From positions 744,001 through 808,000 of the forward strand of contig NZ_JBBNAC010000001.1 of NCBI RefSeq assembly GCF_037996825.1: a stretch of 64,000 nt of DNA, read 5' to 3'. Numbering within the stretch: position 1 is the stretch's first letter; the number at the start of each line of letters is the position of its first letter. The position numbers and the translations under genes are program-made. The DNA is from Bdellovibrio sp. BCCA (lineage in GTDB: Bacteria; Bdellovibrionota; Bdellovibrionia; Bdellovibrionales; Bdellovibrionaceae). The notes beneath the pieces are model-generated. The model had not been told where the DNA came from. It made no database searches and saw only the letters and a program-made list of their open reading frames with translations. Of the stretch, positions 28,266 to 38,500 are shown in pieces.

Positions 28266-31200
28266 ATGAGAATCTCCGACGTCTCTATTCGCAATGCCGT
28301 CTTTGCCTGGATGCTTTTTGCAGGCTTTCTTGTGTTTGGATTCATCTCTTTTCTGCGATTGGGAGTCAGTCAATTACCTGATGTCGATTTTCCCGTTGTT
28401 AACGTGTCTCTTACTTTGCAGGGGGCGGCTCCCGAGATTATGGAAACCAGTGTGGTCGATCCGGTGGAAGATGCCTTGTCTTCCGTGGAAGGAGTGGAGC
28501 GCATCAGTTCTATCAGTAAAACGGGAGTGGCAAACATCACCATTGAGTTTGAACTGGATCGCAATATCGATTCCGCTTTGCAAGAGGTACAGACAAAGGT
28601 TGCTCAGGCACAAAGACTGTTGCCTCCGAACGTGGATCCTCCTGTGATCACGAAAACCAATCCCGATGATCAACCGATCATTTGGCTTGCGCTGACTTAT
28701 GAGAAAAATGATCCGTATTTTTTAATGAGTTATGCCAAGGATTATTTGAAAGATCGTTTCACGATGGTGCCCGGAGTGGGTGACATAATACTTGGTGGTT
28801 ATACGGATCCCGCCATGCGTGTCTGGGTGGACTCCAAAAAATTGAAGAACAGAAATATGGCCGTCGGGGACGTGATGGATTCCATCCGTTCACAACATGC
28901 CGAGATTCCCGGTGGATTTATTCAAAACAAGACGAATGCTTTTAATGTTCGCACCTTAGGGGAATTTACCGATGCGGAGGGTTTTGACGATATGATTGTC
29001 AATCGTCGCGCCGGAATGAATATTCAAGATCCGTTGAACATCGTGCGTTTGAAAGATGTTGGATATGCCGAAGAGTCCCTGTCCGAAGTTTATCGCATCT
29101 CTCGTTTCGACGGCGTTCAGGCATTGGGTTTAGGTATTAAAAAACAATTAGGTTCCAATGCCGTGGCTGTTGCCACTGCAGTTAAAGAAAAAATAAAAGA
29201 CATTCAAAACGAACTGCCGCCGGGAATGAAAGTTCAGATTAACTTTGACTCCTCTCGTTTTATTGAACAGTCCATTCATGAAATGATTAAGCATCTGACC
29301 CTTGCCGTTTTGTTGACCTCTTTGGTCTGTTGGGTGTTTTTGGGAAGTTTCACGGCGACACTCAATGTGCTTTTGGCGATTCCAACATCCATCATGGGTG
29401 CTTTCATCGGAATTTATTTTTTTGGTTTTACATTAAACACGTTCACCTTATTGGGACTCACGTTGGCGATTGGTATTGTGGTCGACGATGCCATCATGGT
29501 TCTGGAAAATATTTTTCGTTACAATGAGCGGGGAATGGGGCCCATCGAGTCTGCCATTATTGGTGCGCGCGAAATCACGTTCGCGGCTCTTGCTGCCAGT
29601 ATCGCCATCATCGCGATCTTTTTGCCAGTCGCCTTTATGAAGGGTGTGATTGGAAAATTCTTTTTACAATATGGAGTGACAATTTCTTTAGCTGTGGCGT
29701 TGTCATTGATGGAGTCTTTAACAATCACGCCGATGCGTTGTTCAAGTTTCGTTCATCCAGGTCATCGCACCACCAAAATGGGACAAATGTTTGAAAAGTT
29801 TATGGATGCCTGGCGGAATTTTTACAGCCGCACTTTGAGTTGGACTTTGAATCATCGCTGGGGTGTTTTGCTGGGATCTTTGGTATTTGTCTTGGCATCT
29901 TTTTACTCCTTGAGTTTCCTCAATAAAGAACTCACGCCGGTGCAAGATCAGGGGCTGTTTATTTTGCGTTTAATGCTTCCGGTAGGTTCTTCTTTAGCAA
30001 ATACCAATAGCAAAGCTCACGAAGTAGAGAAATGGCTGCGCTCTCGGCCGGAGCTTGCGCATCTTTACGTTGCTGTTGGAGGACTTGGTGGTGCCGGAGG
30101 AAGCGATACTAATACGGGAGTGATGTTTGTGACTCTGAAAGATCAGGGGAAACGCGGAACGGACCCGCATACGGGAAAAGAGTTAACACAACAGGAATTT
30201 ATGGGAGTGGCGCGAAAAGAGCTGAGCAAAATTTCCGGTCTTAAAGTTTTTATGATGGACCTTTCAAGTCGCGGATTCTCGACGGGGAAAGGTTATCCTA
30301 TTGAGTTTGTCCTGCAGGGACCTGCCTGGGATAAGCTGGCGGATCTTAGTGAGAAGATGAAAACAGATATGAGAAATTCAGGTTTTATGGTGGACGTGGA
30401 TTCTGATTACCTCGAGGGAATGCCAGAGATTCGGATCACGCCCAATCGCGATCAGGCGGCCACCCGTGGAGTGAGTGTTGAAGATATTGGAACGACCATA
30501 CAAGCGATGATTGGTGGAGTGAAAAATGGTCAATACACAAAGAACGGACACCGTTATGACATTTACGTTCAGCTTAAAAAAGAACCCGATCCTCGTGTCG
30601 AATTCAAAGACATTCTTATTGCCAATGGCAGAAACAATTTGATTCCTCTTTCAAAAGTAAGTGATCTTGAAGAAAAACCAAGTCTTCAACAAATCACGCG
30701 CGTGAATCGTCAGCGCGCGATCACGATTTATTCGAACTTAGCTCCCGGTGCGTCCCAAGAGAAAGCGTTGCAGTTTGTGCAGGAAAAAGCGAAGGGTTTG
30801 CCGCCCACATACTTTGTCTCACAGTCAGGTGCCGCAAAAACTTTCCAAGAGTCTTTTAATAGTTTGATTTTCGCCTTGGCGCTCGGAATTTTAGTGGCCT
30901 ATATGGTTCTTGCAAGTCAGTTTAACTCTTTTCTAGATCCTTTAACGGTTCTGATGGCATTGCCTTTTAGTTTTAGCGGTGCTTTTTTTGCGTTAGTTTC
31001 GATGAAACAATCTATCAATATGTATTCGATGATCGGGGTTCTTCTTTTAATGGGGATCGTAAAAAAGAATTCGATCTTACTGATTGATTTCACCAATGCC
31101 GTCAGAGATCGGGACTCCTCGAAAGGAGCCAACGAAGCATTGAAAGAGGCCTGTCCGGTTCGTCTTCGTCCGATTATTATGACTTCATTTGCAACGATGG

Positions 31201-31499
31201 CAGCCGCTATACCTTCCGCCTTAGCCTCAGGAGCGGGCTCCGAAACTTTTAAACCTATGGCGATCACTTTGATCGGCGGTGTTTTCGTTTCGACGTTTCT
31301 CACTTTGTATGTTGTACCTGCTACCTATTCACTAGTGGAAAGATTTAGAAGACGTGATGTGCGTAAGAAAGAAGTTACGCAGGCTTTTGCAATAGTCGGT
31401 GATAAAGCGGGAATCAGTTTTCAGCCGATGCCCGATTTTATTGAGGACCAAGACAAACCGACTCCTAAAGAGACGGCTGTTTCACAAGATAAGACATAA
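28266..31499 (+). CDS. RND-family efflux transporter permease (HAE-1/AcrB-like)
   Basis: About 1077 aa with the two-fold RND layout: first membrane helix near residue 10-30, large periplasmic loop, helices 2-6 (about 335-480, including GIVVDDAIMVLENIFR with the paired Asp of the proton relay), a second loop and helices 8-12 (about 865-1030). It uses the proton gradient to export hydrophobic compounds across the envelope. ATG at 28266 is supported by GGAGAGG; a GTG at 28260 is too close to it. No periplasmic adaptor (MFP) or outer-membrane channel gene is next to it, so it must share partners coded elsewhere. Confidence 0.93.
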   Translation: MRISDVSIRNAVFAWMLFAGFLVFGFISFLRLGVSQLPDVDFPVVNVSLTLQGAAPEIMETSVVDPVEDALSSVEGVERISSISKTGVANITIEFELDRNIDSALQEVQTKVAQAQRLLPPNVDPPVITKTNPDDQPIIWLALTYEKNDPYFLMSYAKDYLKDRFTMVPGVGDIILGGYTDPAMRVWVDSKKLKNRNMAVGDVMDSIRSQHAEIPGGFIQNKTNAFNVRTLGEFTDAEGFDDMIVNRRAGMNIQDPLNIVRLKDVGYAEESLSEVYRISRFDGVQALGLGIKKQLGSNAVAVATAVKEKIKDIQNELPPGMKVQINFDSSRFIEQSIHEMIKHLTLAVLLTSLVCWVFLGSFTATLNVLLAIPTSIMGAFIGIYFFGFTLNTFTLLGLTLAIGIVVDDAIMVLENIFRYNERGMGPIESAIIGAREITFAALAASIAIIAIFLPVAFMKGVIGKFFLQYGVTISLAVALSLMESLTITPMRCSSFVHPGHRTTKMGQMFEKFMDAWRNFYSRTLSWTLNHRWGVLLGSLVFVLASFYSLSFLNKELTPVQDQGLFILRLMLPVGSSLANTNSKAHEVEKWLRSRPELAHLYVAVGGLGGAGGSDTNTGVMFVTLKDQGKRGTDPHTGKELTQQEFMGVARKELSKISGLKVFMMDLSSRGFSTGKGYPIEFVLQGPAWDKLADLSEKMKTDMRNSGFMVDVDSDYLEGMPEIRITPNRDQAATRGVSVEDIGTTIQAMIGGVKNGQYTKNGHRYDIYVQLKKEPDPRVEFKDILIANGRNNLIPLSKVSDLEEKPSLQQITRVNRQRAITIYSNLAPGASQEKALQFVQEKAKGLPPTYFVSQSGAAKTFQESFNSLIFALALGILVAYMVLASQFNSFLDPLTVLMALPFSFSGAFFALVSMKQSINMYSMIGVLLLMGIVKKNSILLIDFTNAVRDRDSSKGANEALKEACPVRLRPIIMTSFATMAAAIPSALASGAGSETFKPMAITLIGGVFVSTFLTLYVVPATYSLVERFRRRDVRKKEVTQAFAIVGDKAGISFQPMPDFIEDQDKPTPKETAVSQDKT

Positions 31500-31637
31500 A
31501 AATGATCTCCCGGCGATCGTCCGCTTAAAGGGGACAGCTCTGTGGTACAGAAATATGAAAACTGATCCAGTTTAGGCATTTAAACCCCGAAAAGAATATT
31601 AAGACGCGACATCTGAACGTTTTATGAGGGGCTTGAA

Positions 31638-34600
31638 ATGAAAATAATCCTGATGGGTTTGATATTTTGGGGATGTTGGGCTCACGCCAATCCGCTAAAT
31701 TTAACTTATCAAGGACGTATCGTTAAAGCGGATGGAACTCCTTTAGAATATTCCAATGTCAGCTTTCTTTTTGAAATCGCCAATCCCAACGGAAGCTGCG
31801 TGATCTATCGCGAGCAAATCGATGGTATCAATATGGCGAATTCCAAAGGTGTTTTTGATGTTCCTATCGGTGTGGGGACTCGTTTATTTCCGACGACTCC
31901 TGTTTATAAAATTTCAAGCGCTTTTGATAATTCTGTAATTCACAACTGCTATGGCGGAGCAACTTACACAGCTCTTGAAGATGACACTCGTGTTTTACGA
32001 GTGCAGTTTCATGATGGAATAGGTTGGAAACTAATCAGTCCTTCGAATGTGATTCGCTCTGTGCCTTACGCTTTGTCAGCGTTTTCAGCGACAAAGCTCG
32101 GAAGTTTAGGTGTTGGTGATTTTCTTTTAAAAACAAATCTTCCGGGTGCGGCCTGTGGAGCAGGAAAAGTCCTTACATTTGATGGAACAAACTTGAGTTG
32201 TGTTGTTGATGCTGGAGGATCTGGTGTTATTAATGATGTTCTTGCTGGAACGGGAATTAGTGTTTCGGGAACAACAACGAAAACTGTTTCTGTAAACATT
32301 GGTTCCACTGCGGGAACTGTAGCTGCGGGTGATGATTCGCGTTTTGCAAATGCACGTGCGCCTATCGGAGCGGCAAGTGGAGACTTGGCTGGAGCTTATC
32401 CGAATCCCTCCGTGGCGAAACTTCAAGGGGTGGCTGTTTCTAATGTGGCTCCGATGAGTGGGCACTTTTTCAAGTTTGATGGTGCCCAATGGAGTAGTGC
32501 TGCTATTGGTATGAGTGATGTTACAAACTTGAATTCTTCTTTGAGTAACTATCACACGGTGGCTGCGTTTAATACTGCTGTTGGAAGTGCGAACTGTGGT
32601 GCTCACCAGACGCCGTATTGGAATTCTGTCTCTAGCTCATTTCAATGTCAGTCGATCAATGTTTCTGTCGCGGGTGATGTGAGTGGAACTATTGGTGCTG
32701 TTTCTGTAAATAAAATCAAAGGTGTCGATGTTGATACGACGGGATTAGCTACTGGCCAAGTTTTAAAGTACGACGGAACTAAGTGGGCTCCTGCTTCTGA
32801 TAACAATGCTGGTGGTACTGTTACGAATATCGCGACAGGCACTGGTCTAACTGGAGGTCCGATCACTTCGACTGGAACTATTTCTTTAGCTAATACTGCT
32901 GTGACTGCGGGGCCCTATGGTTCAACAACTCAAGTTGGAACTTTCACGGTTGATGCTCAAGGACGTTTAACTGCCGCTTCCAATTCTGCAATTGCTTTTC
33001 CTGTGACTTCTGTCGCAACGAAGGGCGGTGCAGTAACTTTGGATTATGGTGATATCAATAATGCCGCTTCAAAATATTTAACTTACAAACCTAACAATGT
33101 TGCTTGTGCCGACGGCCAAGTCATTAAATGGATTGCTGCAAATTCTCGCTGGGAATGCGCGAATGATGTCGATACCAACGCTGGCGGTACTGTTACAAAT
33201 GTCACGAGTGCTAATAGTTATTTATCGGTAGCGACAGGGAACTCAACTCCTGTTCTTACTGTGAATGTAGGAACAGTTGCCAACACTGTTGCTGCTGGTA
33301 ATGACTCTCGCTTTACAGATGCTCGTACTCCAACAGGAGCTGCTGGTGGAGATTTAACTGGGACTTATCCAAATCCTACTTTAGCAACCACAGCAGTGAC
33401 TGCGGGAAGCTATGGTTCAACTACGCAAGTTGGAACATTCACTGTAGATAGCAAGGGTCGTTTGACAGCCGCTTCAAATGCGGCGATTGCGTTCCCTGTT
33501 ACTTCTGTTGCAACAAGAACTGGTGCGGTTGTTCTTGATTATGGTGATATCAACAATGGCGCTTCTAAATATCTGACTTACAAACCCAACAACGTCGCTT
33601 GTGCCGACGGCCAAGTCATTAAATGGATTGCTGCAAATTCTCGCTGGGAATGCGCAAACGACACTGACACAAACGCTGGCGGTACTGTTACGAATATCGC
33701 AACAGGTACTGGCTTAAGTGGTGGACCTATCACCTCAACAGGAACTATTTCTCTTGCAAACACAGCGGTCACTGCGGGTTCCTATACTCGCGCAAATATC
33801 ACTGTTGATGCTCAAGGTCGCTTGTCGGCTGCAAGCAATGGTGCCGCAATTAATCTTGCAACGGAAGTGACTGGTACTTTACCAATCGCAAACGGTGGCA
33901 CCGGACAAACAACAGCGATTGCTGCCTTCAACGGTCTCTCGCCAAGCACGACAAAAGGTGATTTGATCGCACACGATGGAACGAATGATATTCGTTTACC
34001 AGTCGGAACAAATGGACAAATTTTATCCGCGAACTCAGCGCAAGCATCGGGTCTTCAATGGATCACTCCAACAAATGGAACTGTGACTAATGTTACCGGA
34101 GCAGCTCCAATTGTTGTGGCGACAGGCTCAACAACTCCCGCAATTTCAATCAACGATGCAACCACTTCAACAAAAGGTGCCGTGCAAGTAGGTGCGGGTA
34201 TCGCTGTAACATCAGGAACTATCAGTGCCGACCCTGCGAACTTTCCTTCAGCGGTTCCCGTATCTAAAGGTGGTACGGGAGCAACCTCTTTGACGGCCAA
34301 TAGAATAATTGCCTCGAATGGGACAGGATCGGCTTTTACGACATTTAATTGTGCCGTTGGGCAAATGGTTTCATTCGATGCTACAGGCATGATGATATGT
34401 TCATCTTTTTCATCTGGATCAGTATTTCTAAACAATGGAAATTCATTTGCTGGAAATGCAGTGATTGGAACCAACGATAATTTCTCTTTCGAGATAGAAA
34501 CAAATGGTTCCACAAAGATGACGGTTCTTCCGAATGGGAACGTCGGTATTGGAACGGCATCGCCCAGCGAAAAATTGACGGTGAATGGAATGATTGAATC

Positions 34601-35549
34601 CACCTCCGGAGGAATTAAATTTCCAGATGGAAGTATTCAGACGAAGGCGACAGTCGCGGGCAACTTGGATATTCGTAGGGGATCTGCAGCACTTTTAACA
34701 GGTCTTAATTTAAACGGCAGTACGCCGACATACGACGTAGCTATTCCTGCGACTTTGCCGGAAGATACGCGGGCGATCATTATGATTGTTCAGTACAATC
34801 ATGGATCTTCGACGACGGGCACTCATGGATACATCACATTTAATGCTTATCAAACGGGAACCACTGCTGGCGAACCTGACTATAAGACCGCTTATACTAA
34901 GCAAAGTTTTAATGACTACGCTAATACTCATCAAGTCGAAATGTTAGTACCGTGGCGTCCTGCTTTGGCTGATAGGCTCACAGTACAAGTGACGTACTCA
35001 TATAATACCGATCCGCTGAATGTTTATAATATTTCCTATGGTGGTTATATTTCCGCAAGCGGTGGAGCGACACCGATAGGATCTTGGAATGAAGCCTCAG
35101 GAAATGCTTATCGATCCATTGGAAATGTCGGAATCGGAACGACGTCTCCTGCAGCAAAGTTAGATGTGCAAGGAGAAGTTAAATTCGGCAACACGGCATC
35201 GGCCTGCAGCGGAACGACAGAGGGGCAACAACGCTATAACTCAACGACAAAACAAATGGAATTTTGTAACGGCACTGCGTGGAAGTCATTCCGGCCTCAT
35301 GTCACAAGATGTAGCTATTCAACGGGAAACTCGACGACGAGTGGAACCTATTACAGCAGGACTTGGATTGCAGGAGATTGTTCAAATGGACTTCCATCGG
35401 CAAGCCTTACATATGATGCAATTGCAAACAGTCTTTCAAGTAATGGCTCTGTCACAAATGCTTCTTGCTATACGAATTATGGAAATGTTTATGCAAATGT
35501 GTCGGGCGTTAACTTTGTCGTTGAATGTCTTTACATTGAAAAACAATAG
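31638..35549 (+). CDS. Giant secreted fibre protein 1 (mosaic adhesive trimer/tail-fibre-like)
   Basis: 1303 aa. A signal peptide (about 1-17) precedes an N-terminal domain of about 180 residues (LNLTYQGRIV, EYSNVSFLFEIANPNGSCVI) shared with the next gene. The shaft is built of repeats seen in trimeric phage-type fibres, such as GSYGSTTQVGTFTVDAQGR, GDLTGTYPNPTL and GGTGQTTAIAAFNGL, including a 165-residue unit used twice. GNVGIGT-SP--KL-V motifs at about 966 and 1162 precede two distal domains (about 1010-1155 and 1180-1303); the last is Cys-containing (RCSYSTGN, ECLYIEKQ). Bdellovibrio MAT fibres described as prey-recognition proteins have this architecture. GAGGGG precedes the ATG. It has no phage neighbours. 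The binding target is unknown. Confidence 0.82.
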   Translation: MKIILMGLIFWGCWAHANPLNLTYQGRIVKADGTPLEYSNVSFLFEIANPNGSCVIYREQIDGINMANSKGVFDVPIGVGTRLFPTTPVYKISSAFDNSVIHNCYGGATYTALEDDTRVLRVQFHDGIGWKLISPSNVIRSVPYALSAFSATKLGSLGVGDFLLKTNLPGAACGAGKVLTFDGTNLSCVVDAGGSGVINDVLAGTGISVSGTTTKTVSVNIGSTAGTVAAGDDSRFANARAPIGAASGDLAGAYPNPSVAKLQGVAVSNVAPMSGHFFKFDGAQWSSAAIGMSDVTNLNSSLSNYHTVAAFNTAVGSANCGAHQTPYWNSVSSSFQCQSINVSVAGDVSGTIGAVSVNKIKGVDVDTTGLATGQVLKYDGTKWAPASDNNAGGTVTNIATGTGLTGGPITSTGTISLANTAVTAGPYGSTTQVGTFTVDAQGRLTAASNSAIAFPVTSVATKGGAVTLDYGDINNAASKYLTYKPNNVACADGQVIKWIAANSRWECANDVDTNAGGTVTNVTSANSYLSVATGNSTPVLTVNVGTVANTVAAGNDSRFTDARTPTGAAGGDLTGTYPNPTLATTAVTAGSYGSTTQVGTFTVDSKGRLTAASNAAIAFPVTSVATRTGAVVLDYGDINNGASKYLTYKPNNVACADGQVIKWIAANSRWECANDTDTNAGGTVTNIATGTGLSGGPITSTGTISLANTAVTAGSYTRANITVDAQGRLSAASNGAAINLATEVTGTLPIANGGTGQTTAIAAFNGLSPSTTKGDLIAHDGTNDIRLPVGTNGQILSANSAQASGLQWITPTNGTVTNVTGAAPIVVATGSTTPAISINDATTSTKGAVQVGAGIAVTSGTISADPANFPSAVPVSKGGTGATSLTANRIIASNGTGSAFTTFNCAVGQMVSFDATGMMICSSFSSGSVFLNNGNSFAGNAVIGTNDNFSFEIETNGSTKMTVLPNGNVGIGTASPSEKLTVNGMIESTSGGIKFPDGSIQTKATVAGNLDIRRGSAALLTGLNLNGSTPTYDVAIPATLPEDTRAIIMIVQYNHGSSTTGTHGYITFNAYQTGTTAGEPDYKTAYTKQSFNDYANTHQVEMLVPWRPALADRLTVQVTYSYNTDPLNVYNISYGGYISASGGATPIGSWNEASGNAYRSIGNVGIGTTSPAAKLDVQGEVKFGNTASACSGTTEGQQRYNSTTKQMEFCNGTAWKSFRPHVTRCSYSTGNSTTSGTYYSRTWIAGDCSNGLPSASLTYDAIANSLSSNGSVTNASCYTNYGNVYANVSGVNFVVECLYIEKQ
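33102..33160 (+). repeat. 59-base direct repeat in fibre gene 1, copy A
   Basis: This stretch, coding for CADGQVIKWIAANSRWECA in part, is identical to 33597-33655. Flanking sequence is similar but diverged at silent positions, so this part looks recently homogenised. Confidence 0.85.
33597..33655 (+). repeat. 59-base direct repeat in fibre gene 1, copy B
   Basis: Identical to 33102-33160, offset 495 bases (165 codons). The offset is one repeat unit of the fibre shaft. Confidence 0.85.
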
Positions 35550-35572
35550 GCCCTGAGCGAATGGAGCTTGTA

Positions 35573-38500
35573 ATGAAAACACTTTTGATAAGTTTGATAT
35601 TTGGGGGATGCTGGGCTCACGCCAATCCTCTTAATTTAACTTATCAGGGACGTATCGTTAAATCCGACGGAACGCCATTAGAATATAACAACGTTAGCTT
35701 TCTTTTTGAAATCGCCAATCCCAATGGCAGCTGTGTGATTTATCGTGAGCAAGTCGATGGAGTGAATATGGCCAGTTCCAAGGGTGTATTTGATGCTCCT
35801 ATTGGTTTAGGAACAAGATTGTTTCCAACAGGTCCTGTTTTTAAATTTTCTACTTCGTTTGATAATTCAATTTCTCATAGTTGTTATGGTGGCTCTACTT
35901 ACACTCCCTTGGAAGATGATAATCGTGTTTTGAAGGTGCAGTTTCACGACGGCGCAGGCTGGAAGCAAATCAATCCTTCAAATATCATTCGCTCGGTGCC
36001 TTATGCTTTATCTGCGTTGTCTGCTACGAAATTAGGAAGTTTAGGTGTCGGTGATTTTCTTTTAAAATCAAATCTTCCTGCTGCAGCTTGTGATCCGGGA
36101 AAAGTGATTACTTTTGACGGAGCAAATTTTAAATGCGTAGTTGATGCCGGTGGCTCGGGTGTTGTGAGTGATGTTCTTGCGGGGACGGGAATTAATATCA
36201 CAGGAGCTTCGACGAAAACAGTTTCTATCGCTACTAATGGAGTTACTACCACAGAACTTGCTTCAAATGCTGTGACTACCGGGAAAATTTCTGACGGCAA
36301 TGTGACAGGTGCAAAATTGGAGACTCTTGCAGGTCTTACAGCGGGTTCTTATGGTTCCGCGACAGTTGTTCCGTCCATCACTGTTGATACAAAGGGGCGT
36401 GTCACCGCGATTGCTACCAATGCTATCACAGGTCTTCTGCCTGCCGCGAGTGGCGTCGCAGGAAAATATCTTCAATCTGACGGCTCGTCTTGGTCGGCGC
36501 AAAATATAAAGTTTAATGATATCAAAAACAGTGTCGGGGCCAGTGCATTTAATACCAGTGCTTGTGCTGACAACCAAACTGTCAAATGGTCTGCGCTCAC
36601 TGACATGTTTGAATGTCAAAATATTGGATCGTTAGATGCGTCTGCAATTTCCTCAGGAACAATCTCTGCGGCTCGTCTTCCTCCCAGCGCTTCGATATGG
36701 CAAGATGGCGGTGCTGGTGCAATCTATTATAACAGTGGCAAAGTAGGAATTGGAACGGCAAGTCCCGCTTATTCCCTCGACGTGAACCGCGACGGCGGCA
36801 CCTACAGCGACATGGTCCGCATCCAGAACCGCAACAGCGCAGGAGGAAGTACGATCCTCTATGCTGACAACGCGGGCACGACCCAGGCGTTCACGGGCTA
36901 CGGAAACGCCGGCCTGGGCGGACCCTTCGCAAACACATTTTTCTTCGCGACCAATGCCAAACCTCTCACCTTTTTCACCGATGAGACCGGTGTCGGAGAT
37001 GGCATCGTCCGCATGACAATCAAACCCTCCACCGGCAATGTCGGAATTGGCACTAACAATCCTCAAGCCAAGTTAGATGTCAACGGCGTGATCCGTGCGA
37101 CAGATATTTGTGATGAGACGGGTGCAAACTGTAAGGACATCTCGGCGGGCTGGAGTTCTGGCGGTTCCGTGACGTCAATTGCGACCGGCACAGGATTAAC
37201 AGGCGGGATTATTACAACATCTGGAACGATTTCGATTGCAGCCGGAGGAGTGAGCGCAACTGAGTTGGCGACAAATGCGGTGACGACAGGAAAGCTCGCG
37301 GACGGCAACGTCACTGGCGCGAAGCTTGAGACTCTTGCGGGTTTAACTGCAGGTACTTACGGAACTGCAACAGCAATTCCTTCCGTGACTGTCGATACGA
37401 AAGGTCGTGTGACGGCGGTCACTACTAATAACATCACGGGTTTGTTACCAACTGCGGCGGGAGTCGGCGGCAAGTTTTTGAAATCAGATGGAACTAGTTG
37501 GGCTGGTGATTTTGTTAAATTCAGTGATGTGAAAAATTCTGTTGGCACTTCTGCATTTAATCTTGCAGGTTGCTCTGCCAGTCAGACCGTGGCATGGTCT
37601 TCGCTGACGGACATGTTCACTTGTCAAAGCATTGGATCTCTTGATGCGGCAGTCATTATCACAGGGACGATCGCTTCGGCGCGACTGCCTGCGGGTGCAT
37701 CGATGTGGCAAGATGGTGGCACTGGAAAAATTTATTATAATTTAGGCGGTGTTGGAGTCGGCACAGCGAACCCTCAAGGGCTGCTTGACGTCGCAGGTTC
37801 AAATCAATTTTATTTGGGAACAAATGGTGCTGCTTATCGAATGCTTGCCAGTGATGGGACGACTCTTTATTTAAGACCTCCTGTTGACGGGAATAACGTT
37901 GAAATTCGAGACGGAAATACGGCCAATGCACTTCAGTTTGTTGTGGGAAATTCGGCCCGAATTTCTGTTTCTACCCCCGTGGCTGGATTGGGAGATCTTG
38001 AATTTATCACGGATCCTGCAAGTGGAGACGATGGAGATTTTATTTTCAAAGGTGGCGCATCGAGCACAGAATCTGTTCGTATTAAAGGCAGTGGGAAAGT
38101 GGGAATCGGTACAACAAATCCGACGTGGATGTTAACGAATTCGTCTGCGGCTAATTTTACGGATCAATCTCCGTTAGGACTTGCTGGTGCTAGTTCATTT
38201 GTCTGGGAGCATCCATCCACTAACACGACGCTGGGTTACACTTCTGCGATTGTGAATAGCTATTCGGCAGCCAATGCATCAGGGTTGTTAATTAAAACAG
38301 CAGATACAAATTCGTCAACGCGGATTTTAACGGCAAATAGTGGAGGAATAGATCGATTGGTCATTCGCGGAGATGGAAGTGTTGGTATTGGTACTGCATC
38401 TCCTGCGGGACCGCTTGAGGTGGTTGGAGGATCGGCTTTCTTCACTCGCTCTCAGAATGATCAGTGGGGAAGTAATCTCGTAGTTCGAAAGGACAGAGCC

